The notes: generated by a model not told the origin, from the letters alone. Counted from the stretch's first letter, positions 36,179 to 44,962 are shown. The stretch: 64,000 bases of DNA from Gynurincola endophyticus (GCF_003991195.1 NZ_RCWL01000010.1:62001-126000), one strand, 5' to 3'. Program-made: numbers and translations.

Positions 36179-36271
36179 ATTTGATACAAGATTACTTTTA
36201 TATTTCTTGATTACTGTCAATAAAATATGTACTAAAGATCTAAATCATTCATTACTACGTATATTTATAAT

Positions 36272-36532
36272 ATGAGTATGGACAGAAATCATCAAGATTA
36301 TGGGAGATATGTTGTACGTAAGTTACGTGAAGAGACATTTCGTGAAGGACATCCTTTTATGATATATCAGGATGAATTACCTGATTATCATTTTTATTAT
36401 GAATACCTTGATGGCAAAATTCATCTGATGTATATGGACGAACATACTGAGGAATTTATCCTGATCAGAGAGCTATCAAAGGAAGAAGCAGATCAATTAA
36501 GACACAGGTGTAAATTTGAAATAATAAAGTAA
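36272..36532 (+). CDS. Small protein, candidate antitoxin partner
   Basis: 86 residues, no signal peptide. The N-terminal third is basic and polar (R-N-H-Q-D-Y-G-R-Y-V-V-R-K-L-R); the centre is rich in Tyr/His/Asp (D-Y-H-F-Y-Y-E-Y-L-D); the C-terminus is Lys/Glu-rich. No family recognised and no Trp in the protein. Its TAA shares its last A with the ATG of the zeta-like gene (TAATG), so the two are translationally coupled. The order small gene then kinase toxin is that of many toxin-antitoxin pairs, which is the only reason for the antitoxin suggestion. Confidence 0.6.
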   Translation: MSMDRNHQDYGRYVVRKLREETFREGHPFMIYQDELPDYHFYYEYLDGKIHLMYMDEHTEEFILIRELSKEEADQLRHRCKFEIIK

Positions 36533-37173
36533 TGGCAGATTTATACATTTTGACCGGAGCGAATGGGGCCGGGAAAAGCACACTTGGCCCGACTTTTTTA
36601 CCTGAGAAATTGAGAGCGAAAGTTTTTGATGGAGATAAAATATTCGTACAAAAAAGAAACGAATTGTGAGTGAAAGGAATCAAACCTGACAAGGAATGTA
36701 AAAGATTAGCTATGCAATTTGTTGAAGAGTTATTTAATGAATTAGTAGGAAAGGCTCTTGCTCGTTCTGAAGATTTTTTATACGAAGGACATTTTACAAA
36801 TGATATGACCTGAAGTGTTCCTAAAACTTTTAAGGAGGCAGGATACAAAATACATCTGCTTTTTTTGGGGTTACATAATTCAACTTTATCTCGAACCAGA
36901 GTGTCTAATAGAGCTCGAAAAGGCGGACACTACGTTGATCCTTTAACAATACATTCAAACTACTACGGTAATCTGGAAAAGCTCGACATCTACTGTTGAA
37001 TGTTTGATTCCGTCGTTATCTATGATACTTCAAAGGAATGGAGTGTTGAACTGGCTCGAATCGAAAATGGAAAAGTTACTTCATACCTGTCAATAGAAGA
37101 ACTTCCCTTTTGATTTAAAAATTATTTAAAAACTATAACAGAAAATATCATTAATCAAAAAGGAAGCAATTAG
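36532..37173 (+). pseudogene. Zeta-toxin-like P-loop kinase frame with four in-frame TGA codons
   Basis: From ATG 36532 an unbroken 213-codon frame runs to TAG 37171-37173 if TGA is read as an amino acid. Walker A is G-A-N-G-A-G-K-S at codons 9-16, followed by F-D-G-D-K-I-F. A zeta-type block R-V-S-N-R-A-R-K-G-G-H-Y-V-D-P lies near codons 125-139. TGA occurs at codons 46, 94, 156 and 194 (36667, 36811, 36997, 37111). The contexts N-E-L-[TGA]-V-K-G, D-M-T-[TGA]-S-V-P-K, Y-C-[TGA]-M-F-D and L-P-F-[TGA]-F-K-N suit Trp. One normal TGG is at 37039-37041. There are no frameshifts and no internal TAA or TAG. Under the host's code the product would stop after 45 residues. Family: COG4185/zeta-like, kinases that in known cases phosphorylate UDP-amino sugars. 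Whether it is a pseudogene, an import from a UGA-Trp organism or recoded is open. Confidence 0.8.
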
Positions 37174-37192
37174 CTGCTTCCTTTTTGATTAA
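37151..37192. terminator. Bidirectional terminator between the zeta-like frame and fmt
   Basis: A perfect 18-bp stem: TTAATCAAAAAGGAAGCA (37151-37168) and its complement (37175-37192), loop ATTAGC. The stop TAG of the read-through frame lies in the loop and right arm. The A/T-rich outer parts of the arms serve as U-tracts in either direction. Confidence 0.9.
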
Positions 37193-37201
37193 TTTGTTTA
37201 T

Positions 37202-38134
37202 TTACAATTTATAACCTCTTAAAAATTCTTCTACATTCATTTTACGTTTTCCTTCCAGTTGAATGTTATGTGTGACCAGATATCCGTCTTTACAAGCAAA
37301 CTTTAAAAAAGTTTTACCATCACTGACCACAGTACCAGGCACTTCACTGACAGGGGAAGGCTCGATTGTTGATTGATATATTTTAAATATCTTATCATTT
37401 AAGTGTGTAAAAGCGCCGGGAAATGGTGATAATCCTCTGATATGATTGTGTACCTGCTGAACAGGTTGATCAAAATTAATCACGCAGGTTTCCGTAAAAA
37501 TCTTCGGAGCGTGTTTTAATTTTTCTATAGCAACGAATGCCTGCGGTTGCGGAGTAATGGTTCCGGCAGCCAATGCTTTTATAGTTTTTACCAGTAAATT
37601 AGCCCCTACTATCTGCATATGGTCGTGAACATCACCGGCCGTATCATTTTCCCCAATGGGGAAGCTCTCCTGTAAAAGAATATTACCCGTATCAATTTCA
37701 TGCTGCAGCTGGAAGGTGGTTACTCCGGTCATTTTTTCTCCATTAATAACTGCCCAATTAATAGGAGCTGCACCTCTGTAATGTGGTAATAATGACCCGT
37801 GCACATTGATGGTACCCATCGGTGGCATATTCCACACCATTTCTGGTAACATTCTAAAGGCTACTACTACCTGTAAATCGGCCTGATAACTTTTTAGTGT
37901 TTCAATAAATCCTGCTTCTTTCAGTTTTTCAGGTTGCAATACCGGTATCTGATGTTCTGTAGCATAGGTTTTAACTGCACTCGGAGTCAGTTTCATTCCT
38001 CTGCCGGCTGGCTTATCCGGAGCCGTTACAACAGCTACTACATTAGCACCGGCCTGTACTAACGCGTCTAAAGACGCAACTGCAAAGCCGGGAGTTCCCA
38101 TAAATACTATTCTTAATGCTTCAAATGCTTTCAT
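37202..38134 (-). CDS. fmt: Methionyl-tRNA formyltransferase
   Basis: 310 residues from ATG 38134; a GTG one codon upstream overlaps the stop of the preceding gene. I-V-F-M-G-T-P-G-F-A-V opens the formyl-THF-binding domain, and N-V-H-G-S-L-L-P-H-Y-R-G-A-A-P-I contains the catalytic Asn and His, with D in H-E-I-D-T-G-N-I-L. It formylates initiator Met-tRNA. The NamZ-like gene upstream ends within 3 nt of the start, so the two are coupled. Confidence 0.95.
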   Translation of the reverse strand: MKAFEALRIVFMGTPGFAVASLDALVQAGANVVAVVTAPDKPAGRGMKLTPSAVKTYATEHQIPVLQPEKLKEAGFIETLKSYQADLQVVVAFRMLPEMVWNMPPMGTINVHGSLLPHYRGAAPINWAVINGEKMTGVTTFQLQHEIDTGNILLQESFPIGENDTAGDVHDHMQIVGANLLVKTIKALAAGTITPQPQAFVAIEKLKHAPKIFTETCVINFDQPVQQVHNHIRGLSPFPGAFTHLNDKIFKIYQSTIEPSPVSEVPGTVVSDGKTFLKFACKDGYLVTHNIQLEGKRKMNVEEFLRGYKL

Positions 38135-38136
38135 CA

Positions 38137-39357
38137 CTATTCAAAATCTTTATAAAGTAAATATTTCTTTCTTACTTTCTTAAATGCAGTAATACCCGGT
38201 TCCCACGACAGCCTTATTTCTGCTGCTGATAATCCATTTACTATCTGTTGATAAAGTTGTTCTGAACCTGATAAGTTGTAGAAAAACTTTTTTAAGAAGA
38301 AAGAATCTTTTTGTGGGAATAAGCGATAGGCCTCCAGTAAGTATTCAATCTGTAATGTATTATTGATGGAAGCCCGGATAGCTGTTGGATCACCACTGAC
38401 ATCCCATCCGTAACTTAACTGATTTAATAATTTGGGTTTGGCTGCTCCCGGCATCGATCTGGGAGTGAAGCTAAACAGGTTTTTGGGTAAAGACGGATGG
38501 CCAAAGTATTGAAAAGGTTTCTCCGTACCTCGTCCTTCGCTCAATACGGTACCTTCAAAGAAACAGGTACTGGCATAACGATAAACAGACGCCATATCCG
38601 GCAGGTTAGGAGAGGGTTTTACGGGAAGTTCATATACACTGTTATGATCCCAATTTTTTAAAGGAATTACCGTGAGGTTGAACTTTGCACCTTTCCTGGT
38701 TTTGTTTTGTAAATGCTCACCCAACAAATATTGGGCATATTCACCGATGGTCATTCCGTATACTACCGGAACCGGTTGCATGCCTACGAAAGACCTGAAT
38801 GCTGTATCGAGTATAGGGCCGGACACATAAAATCCGTTCGGGTTGGGCCGGTCCAGAACAATTAATGGAATATCATTTTCAATCGCAGCAATCATATATT
38901 CTTCCAAAGAAGAAATGTAAGTGTAAAATCTGGTTCCAACATCCTGAATATCAAACAACATCAGATCAATGCTTTTTAAATCCTGCGAAGAAGGACGTCT
39001 TTTGCTGCCGTAGAGTGATACTACAGAAATACCGGTTTTAGGATCTGTTTCGTTGCCCACTTTTGCACCGGCATCGGCAGTACCTCTGAAACCGTGTTCA
39101 GGGCCAAAAACTACTTTTATGCTAAAACCTGCTTTATGTAAACTATCTACAATGTTAACGTCATTGATAATGGAGGTATGATTAGCAAAAATGGCTATGT
39201 TTTTGTGCCTGATCAAGGGAAAATAAAGTTCCGTGCGTTCAGCAGCGGTTATAACAGGGGATGGCGCAATTTTAGTAGTATTCTGAGCATGGCAGGCCAA
39301 TAATAAACTGGAGCTCAAAATATAGAGTATCAGTAGTCGTATCATTGCTGTTAACAT
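38137..39357 (-). CDS. DUF1343 protein, NamZ-like exo-beta-N-acetylmuramidase
   Basis: About 406 residues from ATG 39357; ATG 39345 is an alternative and gives the cleaner lipoprotein signal (I-L-Y-I-L-S-S-S-L-L-L-A-C-H). The DUF1343 core is visible: F-G-P-E-H-G-F-R-G, F-D-I-Q-D-V-G-T-R-F-Y-T-Y near the middle and E-G-R-G-T-E-K-P-F-Q. NamZ enzymes remove N-acetylmuramic acid from the non-reducing end of murein fragments and are periplasmic. Stop codon adjacent to fmt. Confidence 0.9.
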   Translation of the reverse strand: MLTAMIRLLILYILSSSLLLACHAQNTTKIAPSPVITAAERTELYFPLIRHKNIAIFANHTSIINDVNIVDSLHKAGFSIKVVFGPEHGFRGTADAGAKVGNETDPKTGISVVSLYGSKRRPSSQDLKSIDLMLFDIQDVGTRFYTYISSLEEYMIAAIENDIPLIVLDRPNPNGFYVSGPILDTAFRSFVGMQPVPVVYGMTIGEYAQYLLGEHLQNKTRKGAKFNLTVIPLKNWDHNSVYELPVKPSPNLPDMASVYRYASTCFFEGTVLSEGRGTEKPFQYFGHPSLPKNLFSFTPRSMPGAAKPKLLNQLSYGWDVSGDPTAIRASINNTLQIEYLLEAYRLFPQKDSFFLKKFFYNLSGSEQLYQQIVNGLSAAEIRLSWEPGITAFKKVRKKYLLYKDFE

Positions 39358-39489
39358 TTGAATCAAAGAAACGATAATTATCCCAATATAGCCGGGATAT
39401 CTGATTTGGTTACACAAAATTTTCCTCGTTTCTTTGTTATCAGAAAAAAAACCTAGGTTTTTAAACATTCATCTATTAAATATTTACGC

Positions 39490-39942
39490 ATGCAACAAGT
39501 GAAAAGCGGCGACAAAGTAAAAGTGCACTATAAAGGTACTTTAAACGACGGTACAGTATTCGATTCATCAGAAGGTCGCGAACCTCTGGAATTCCAAGTG
39601 GGAAGCGGAATGGTGATCGCCGGTTTCGATAATGGTGTAATGGGAATGGTAGTGGGAGATAAAAAAACAATTGATATACCTGTAGACCAGGCTTATGGCC
39701 CGGTTGATCCTGAAAGACTGGTTGAATTTCCACTTGCTCAGTTTCCTCCTGATTTAAAACCTGAGGCAGGAATGCAGTTGAATATGACAAATGGCGCAGG
39801 ACAAGTAATACCTGTAATTATTAAGAATGTAGGTACTGAAACTGTAACATTAGATGCTAATCATCCTTTAGCAGGTAAAGATTTAACTTTTGAAATAGAA
39901 TTAGTAGACGTTCAAGGTACTTCTTCTATTATCATGCCTTAA
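39490..39942 (+). CDS. SlyD-like FKBP peptidyl-prolyl isomerase
   Basis: 150 residues. V-K-V-H-Y-K-G-T-L-N-D-G-T-V-F-D-S-S begins the FKBP domain. The inserted flap (about residues 70-125) and the return with N-H-P-L-A-G-K-D-L-T-F-E-I-E-L are those of the SlyD/SlpA class. No His-rich metal tail is present. It acts as a cytosolic foldase and chaperone. Divergent from the NamZ-like gene. Confidence 0.92.
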   Translation: MQQVKSGDKVKVHYKGTLNDGTVFDSSEGREPLEFQVGSGMVIAGFDNGVMGMVVGDKKTIDIPVDQAYGPVDPERLVEFPLAQFPPDLKPEAGMQLNMTNGAGQVIPVIIKNVGTETVTLDANHPLAGKDLTFEIELVDVQGTSSIIMP

Positions 39943-40103
39943 TAAAATCATTGTAAACATTGTTGTTCCCGCATATAGGAATACTAATATAAATGATTCT
40001 CTTTTCCCCGATGGCTGTTCGGGTTTTAAATCCGGGCAGCAATTGGGGATTTTTATTTTTATCAGATTGGCTTATATTGCCAAATTCATAAAATACGCAC
40101 ACT

Positions 40104-41351
40104 ATGATGAATGATTATAGCTATACGGTAAAAGACCGCTTTTTGAGGTATGTGCAGATTGATACGCAAAGCGATCCTTTCTCCACTACTTTTCCTTCAA
40201 CAGAAAAACAAAAAAATCTGAGCAGGTTATTGGTAGATGAATTAAAAGCTATAGGTATTCAGCAAGTTGAACTGGATGATAACGGATATGTATATGCGCG
40301 TATAGTTTCTAACGTAAACAAAAAAATTCCTGCTATTTGTTTTTGTTCACATGTGGATACGGCTCCCGACTGTAGTGGAACAGGTGTAAAACCCATTGTT
40401 CATTATAATTATACGGGTGAACCTTTATTTTTACCTGATGATGCTGAACAAACAATAAGAATAGAAGAACATCCGTATCTCCGCGAAAGAATAGGAGACG
40501 ATATTATTACAGCTTCCGGTACTACTTTACTTGGAGCAGATGATAAAGCAGGGGTAGCGATCATTATGGATATGGCAAATTTCTTTCAAAAGAATCCTCA
40601 GATTCCGCATGGGGATATCAGTATTCTGTTTACTCCTGATGAAGAAGTAGGGCGTGGAGTTGATAAGGTGGATTTGAAAAAGGTGAATGCCGATTTCGGT
40701 TATACATTGGATGGAGGAGAACGTGGAAGTCTGGAAGATGAAAACTTCTCTGCTGATCAGGTAGTGATTAATTTTTATGGTGTGAGCGCCCATCCCGGAT
40801 CTGCAAAAGATAAGTTGGTAAATGCAATTAAGGCGGCATCTTCTTTTATTGAAAGCCTGCCTAAACACGGATTAAGTCCTGAAACGACTGATAACAGAGA
40901 CGGATTTGTGCATCCTGTGCATTTCTCCGGCTCTACTGAGCAGGCAACTGTTCATTTAATTATCCGCGACTTTCAAACGAACAAATTGAAGCTTTATGAA
41001 CAGCTACTCGAAGAAAAACTCAATATAGTTTTGTTGCAGTACCCGGGTGTACGTGCCAGTTTTGAAGTACAGGAGCAATACCGGAATATGAAAGAAATGC
41101 TGGATGAATCTCCGGACGTGGTTGAATATGCTAAAGAAGCTATGGCGCGTGCGGGTATTGACCATCGGCCAATGATTATCAGAGGTGGTACAGACGGCGC
41201 AAGACTATCTTTTATGGGATTGCCCTGCCCGAATTTGTTTACAGGTGAAATGGCCCTGCACAGCAAACAGGAATATGTAAGCGTACAGGATATGCAGAAG
41301 AGCGTTGATACAATCGTTCACCTGGCAGTTATTTGTGCTGAAAAAAACTAA
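40104..41351 (+). CDS. pepT: Peptidase T (tripeptidase)
   Basis: 415 residues. M20 metallopeptidase: C-S-H-V-D-T-A-P-D (zinc ligand His and Asp), L-L-G-A-D-D-K-A-G-V-A (bridging Asp) and F-T-P-D-E-E-V-G-R-G (catalytic Glu pair). M-I-I-R-G-G-T-D-G-A-R and L-F-T-G-E-M-A-L-H-S-K-Q-E are the PepT-type C-terminal motifs. It trims N-terminal residues from tripeptides. Its stop overlaps the stop of the convergent gene. Confidence 0.95.
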   Translation: MMNDYSYTVKDRFLRYVQIDTQSDPFSTTFPSTEKQKNLSRLLVDELKAIGIQQVELDDNGYVYARIVSNVNKKIPAICFCSHVDTAPDCSGTGVKPIVHYNYTGEPLFLPDDAEQTIRIEEHPYLRERIGDDIITASGTTLLGADDKAGVAIIMDMANFFQKNPQIPHGDISILFTPDEEVGRGVDKVDLKKVNADFGYTLDGGERGSLEDENFSADQVVINFYGVSAHPGSAKDKLVNAIKAASSFIESLPKHGLSPETTDNRDGFVHPVHFSGSTEQATVHLIIRDFQTNKLKLYEQLLEEKLNIVLLQYPGVRASFEVQEQYRNMKEMLDESPDVVEYAKEAMARAGIDHRPMIIRGGTDGARLSFMGLPCPNLFTGEMALHSKQEYVSVQDMQKSVDTIVHLAVICAEKN

Positions 41352-42334
41352 CTTTTTAAAGCAATTTTAGATTGAATATCCTGTATGATTTTGATAGCAT
41401 GTTCTCTTGAGTTTTCAATGAACCATACGTGGGTATTCAGTCCTCCGCAAACAACGCCGGCAAGGTACAAGTCGGTAATGTTTGATTCCATTGTTTGCTC
41501 GTTGTAATAAGGGCATGATACGCCATCATCAGAGAGTTGTACGCCTATTGCATTCAGTAAACTGAAATCAGGTTGATACCCGGTCATAGCAATTACATAA
41601 TCATTCTCTACTGTAATTACACCATCTGCTGTCTGAATATCAACTGTATGTGGATGAATGGCTTTAATGGAACTGTTCGTATAGGCTTTAATACTGCCTT
41701 CCTCAATTCTATTTTCAATATCAGGTTTTGCCCAATACTTAACTCTCCGGCCGATTCCTTCGCCGCGTATCACCATGGTAACTTCAGCTCCTTTGCGGTA
41801 GGTTTCCAACGCTGCGTCAACTGCCGAGTTATTAGCCCCCACCACTAATACTTTCTGCATGGCATAAAAGTGAGGATCTTTATAGTAATGTGTTACTTTA
41901 GGTAAGTCTTCACCGGGTACATGCATTTTATAGGGGATATCATAAAATCCGGTAGCTATAATTACGTATTGAGCGAGGTATTGATGTTTAGATGATTCTA
42001 CCAGAAACCCACCTTTTACCTTTTGAATCTTCTCAACCTTTTCCTGTAAACGGATATTGAGCTGATGGTTGGTAGCTACCCTCCGGTAATACTCCAACGC
42101 TTCGCTTCTGGTAGGTTTAAAGTTATTGGATACAAAAGGAACACCGCCGATCTCCAATTTCTCCGAGGTGGAGAAAAAAGTCATATTGGCGGGATAGTTG
42201 TAGAGTGAATTTACTAAACATCCTTTTTCCAGAATACAATAGGGGATGCCGGCAGCAGCTGCAGATAAAGCACAGGCTAAACCGATCGGACCGCCGCCTA
42301 CAATCACTAAAGGAAAACTTAGTTGTTCTTTCAT
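41348..42334 (-). CDS. YpdA-like thioredoxin-reductase-type flavoprotein
   Basis: 328 residues from ATG 42334; the longer frame adds residues without homology. FAD motif G-G-G-P-I-G-L-A-C-A near residue 12 and NADPH motif G-A-N-N-S-A-V-D-A-A-L-E-T near residue 165. No C-x-x-C redox pair, which is the mark of the YpdA group. In Firmicutes YpdA reduces bacillithiol disulfide; in Bacteroidota the thiol partner is less clear. Confidence 0.9.
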   Translation of the reverse strand: MKEQLSFPLVIVGGGPIGLACALSAAAAGIPYCILEKGCLVNSLYNYPANMTFFSTSEKLEIGGVPFVSNNFKPTRSEALEYYRRVATNHQLNIRLQEKVEKIQKVKGGFLVESSKHQYLAQYVIIATGFYDIPYKMHVPGEDLPKVTHYYKDPHFYAMQKVLVVGANNSAVDAALETYRKGAEVTMVIRGEGIGRRVKYWAKPDIENRIEEGSIKAYTNSSIKAIHPHTVDIQTADGVITVENDYVIAMTGYQPDFSLLNAIGVQLSDDGVSCPYYNEQTMESNITDLYLAGVVCGGLNTHVWFIENSREHAIKIIQDIQSKIALKS

Positions 42335-42491
42335 GTTAATAAAATTAATCATAATCAACTGTTTCAATGTGAAGCCGAATTGATTATTTTGCATGTTAAG
42401 TCAAAAAAACAAAGTTTTGTGAAATATTGTCCGGATTAGTTAAAATTCGGCACACATTTGTTTACATTTACAGTAATAAAACAATATTCGA

Positions 42492-43187
42492 ATGAATTGG
42501 TTCTTGCTACAAATTAATAATGGTGATCCTTTACAGACAGCTACTACAGCTGCGCCTACTCCGACATCCATGAATGTAATGGAAATGCTGGCGCATGGCG
42601 GACCTTTAATGATTCCTTTGGCTATTTTGTTTGTACTGGCTATTTTCTTCTTTTTTGAGCGCTTCATTGCTATTAAAAAAGCCAGTAACATTGATCCGAA
42701 CTTCATGCATATTATAAAGGATAACATTTATTCAGGCAATGTAACAGCTGCCCGTTCTATGGCCAGAAATACCCCTAATCCGGTGGCCAGAATGATCGAT
42801 AAAGGGCTGCAACGTATCGGTAAACCGATTGATGCCATCGAGAAAAGCATGGAGAATGTTGGTAAACTTGAAATCTATAAGTTAGAAAGAAATCTTTCAG
42901 TGCTATCATTGGTAGCTTCTATTGCTCCAATGTTCGGGTTCCTGGGAACCATTTTCGGAATGTTACAATTATTCTATAATATCAATGCTACCGGAGAGTT
43001 TACACCTTCGCAGATTGCCGGTGGTATTTATACAAAAATGATTACTTCGGCCGCCGGTTTAATTATTGGTATGTTATCATATGTGGCTTACAATTTCCTG
43101 AATGCACAAATCGATAAAACCACTAATAAAATGGAAGTAGCTTCTGCTGATTTTATAGATATTCTGCAAGAGCCGACCTCACGTTAA
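42492..43187 (+). CDS. MotA/TolQ/ExbB proton channel protein
   Basis: 231 residues. Three TM segments: about residues 35-57, 128-152 and 170-195. The block P-M-F-G-F-L-G-T-I-F-G-M and the C-terminal M-I-T-S-A-A-G-L-I-I-G are typical of the ExbB/TolQ pore. With the ExbD-like partner 26 nt downstream it would convert the proton gradient into mechanical work, for TonB- or Tol-type systems. No tonB or tolB gene is adjacent. Confidence 0.93.
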   Translation: MNWFLLQINNGDPLQTATTAAPTPTSMNVMEMLAHGGPLMIPLAILFVLAIFFFFERFIAIKKASNIDPNFMHIIKDNIYSGNVTAARSMARNTPNPVARMIDKGLQRIGKPIDAIEKSMENVGKLEIYKLERNLSVLSLVASIAPMFGFLGTIFGMLQLFYNINATGEFTPSQIAGGIYTKMITSAAGLIIGMLSYVAYNFLNAQIDKTTNKMEVASADFIDILQEPTSR

Positions 43188-43213
43188 TACATTCACCTTT
43201 TAATGATTGAAGT

Positions 43214-43621
43214 ATGAATTTAAGAAAAAGGTTAAAAGGGCATTCTGAAATGCAGGCAGGAGCTTTGAATGATATCCTGTTCATCTTGCTGTTTTTCTTC
43301 CTGATTGTATCAACGCTGGCTAACCCGAATGTTATTAAACTGGCACAACCAAAAGCTAAAAGTGATACGAAAGTTAATCAGACCGTAGTTGTAAATATCA
43401 AAACTGCAGGTGAATTTATCATTAATGGTAAAGCTTTACCGGCCGCTGAATTAAAAGCTTTCATGGAACCATTGGTATTGAAAGATACTACACAGGTAGC
43501 AACTATTGCTATTAATGCCGATAAAACGATTCCTATTGAGGAAGTGGTAAATGTAATGAAAGTCGCAAGAGATTTAGGCGCCCGTTCAGTATTGATGGTT
43601 GACAAAACCGGCCAGCAATAA
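43214..43621 (+). CDS. ExbD/TolR-family biopolymer transport protein
   Basis: 135 residues. One N-terminal TM helix begins with A-L-N-D-I-L-F-I-L-L-F-F-F-L, carrying the conserved Asp that gates protons in ExbD/TolR. The periplasmic domain follows, ending V-A-R-D-L-G-A-R-S-V-L-M-V-D-K. Co-transcribed with the ExbB-like gene; a strong terminator follows. Confidence 0.93.
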   Translation: MNLRKRLKGHSEMQAGALNDILFILLFFFLIVSTLANPNVIKLAQPKAKSDTKVNQTVVVNIKTAGEFIINGKALPAAELKAFMEPLVLKDTTQVATIAINADKTIPIEEVVNVMKVARDLGARSVLMVDKTGQQ

Positions 43622-43653
43622 ACCTCCATAAATTTTATTAGTTTATAATAATA

Positions 43654-43706
43654 AAACAGGTATTAAGAAGAGTATTTTTATAACAACTCTTTTTAATACC
43701 TGTTTC
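43654..43706 (+). terminator. Terminator of the exbB-exbD pair
   Basis: AAACAGGTATTAAGAAGAGT (43654-43673) and its complement (43686-43705) match over 20 bp with one mismatch, then TCTTTA. The 12-nt loop is A/T-rich. Confidence 0.85.
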
Positions 43707-43764
43707 TTTATACACAGAGCTACAATTAAATAGTATACTATTTGTAAAGTAATTTTTTCAGGTT

Positions 43765-44169
43765 TTATTCGTGAGCAGCCTGTAATTTAGCTACTGCCGT
43801 TAACTTTCTGTCTGACGGCCTGAAATACCAGGAAACAAACGTCAATACTAATAGTAAAAGTGGTCCGAATAAATCAATGAATGCATCACCGGATACTATA
43901 TGTGAAATGATGGCGCCCGACATTACAAAAAAGAAGCCGGCATAGGCCCATTCTTTTAGCAAGGGAAACTTCGGAATAAGAATCGCAATCACTCCCAATA
44001 ACTTCCAAATACCCAGAATGGTAAGAAAGTAGGCAGGATATCCTAGTCCGACAGATGTTTTATCCACCTCTTCCTGCATTTGAATTAACTGAACGATACC
44101 TGTAGATAACATTCCTAATGCCAGCCAGGCGGTAGCAATCCAATAAATGATTTTGTTACGTTTTGTCAT
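43765..44169 (-). CDS. DoxX-family membrane protein
   Basis: 134 residues with four hydrophobic segments. I-Y-W-I-A-T-A-W-L-A-L-G and Y-F-L-T-I-L-G-I-W-K-L-L-G are the DoxX pattern. DoxX proteins are linked to redox stress in some bacteria. Third gene of the ArsR-SRPBCC-DoxX unit. Confidence 0.9.
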   Translation of the reverse strand: MTKRNKIIYWIATAWLALGMLSTGIVQLIQMQEEVDKTSVGLGYPAYFLTILGIWKLLGVIAILIPKFPLLKEWAYAGFFFVMSGAIISHIVSGDAFIDLFGPLLLLVLTFVSWYFRPSDRKLTAVAKLQAAHE

Positions 44170-44175
44170 AGTTGA

Positions 44176-44640
44176 TTATTTTAACCGGGTTACAATTTCC
44201 TGTAAACGATCATGTGCCATATTAAGACCATAAGCAAACGGCATTTTTAATAACTCGTCTCTGAAGGATACAGATTTAAATACAATCTGCATGGTTACCC
44301 TACTTGAATTTTCAGACAATGATGTAAACTCAAAAAATTCAAGTTGTATCGGAAAGGCTGAATTTTCCATTTCAAAAGTGCGTGTGATTTTTTCGTTTGA
44401 AACAAACTCAAGAATTACTCCGTTAGCACTGAAAACTACGTTACCGTCATAAGAAGTTTCGTAACGCCAGCTACCGTGTTTCTTGTTTTCCAGTTTTAAT
44501 ACCTTGGTACCCATCCATTGTTCTACAATGTCAGCATCTTCATAGGCTTTAAAAAGTAATTCTAACGGTAAGTCAAAGTCACGGGTAATAACCAGCTCCT
44601 GTTTGCCTTCTTCGGCATGGATTTTTGTTTTTTGCTCCAC
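44176..44640 (-). CDS. SRPBCC (AHSA1-like) protein
   Basis: 154 residues with a GTG start 1 nt after the arsR stop. T-R-D-F-D-L-P-L-E-L-L-F-K-A-Y near residue 20, W-M-G-T-K-V near 42 and the C-terminal helix L-L-K-M-P-F-A-Y-G-L belong to the START-like AHSA1 fold, a hydrophobic ligand-binding pocket. Typical companion of this ArsR type; ligand unknown. Confidence 0.92.
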   Translation of the reverse strand: MEQKTKIHAEEGKQELVITRDFDLPLELLFKAYEDADIVEQWMGTKVLKLENKKHGSWRYETSYDGNVVFSANGVILEFVSNEKITRTFEMENSAFPIQLEFFEFTSLSENSSRVTMQIVFKSVSFRDELLKMPFAYGLNMAHDRLQEIVTRLK

Positions 44641-44641
44641 T

Positions 44642-44962
44642 TTATTGAGGTTTATAATTTTTCATAATAGATTCCAGTTTGTTAAATCGGTCATCCCACA
44701 TCTTTCGGAAAGGTTCAATAAAATCAGCGATTTCTTTCATCTTCTGCGGATTCAGGTGGTAATAAACTTCCCGGCCATTTTGTTCCTGCTGAAGTAGTTC
44801 GCATTCGGTGAGTATTTGCAAATGCTTCGAAACGGTTGGACGAGCCGTATTGAAATTGGAAGCAATCGCACCGGCCGTCATCGATTGTGTTGCTACCAAT
44901 AATAAGATCGCCCTCCGGGTGGGATCGGCTATCGCCTGAAATACATCGCGTCTTAAATTCAT
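44642..44962 (-). CDS. ArsR-family transcriptional regulator
   Basis: 106 residues. Winged [14 protein letters not shown] near residue 13, [14 protein letters not shown] recognition helix near residue 38, and G-R-E-V-Y-Y-H-L in the wing. No C-x-C metal site, so it is unlikely to sense arsenic. It probably represses its own operon through the repeated sites at 45023-45060. Confidence 0.93.
   Translation of the reverse strand: MNLRRDVFQAIADPTRRAILLLVATQSMTAGAIASNFNTARPTVSKHLQILTECELLQQEQNGREVYYHLNPQKMKEIADFIEPFRKMWDDRFNKLESIMKNYKPQ

Noticed and set aside
36532-37173. Selenocysteine as the meaning of the four TGA codons
   Set aside because: Four Sec residues in a P-loop kinase would be without precedent, contexts suit Trp, and no SECIS-like hairpin follows each TGA.
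36532-37173. TGA read as Gly, as in some candidate phyla
   Set aside because: The contexts before F-K-N and S-V-P-K favour a large aromatic residue; nothing supports Gly.
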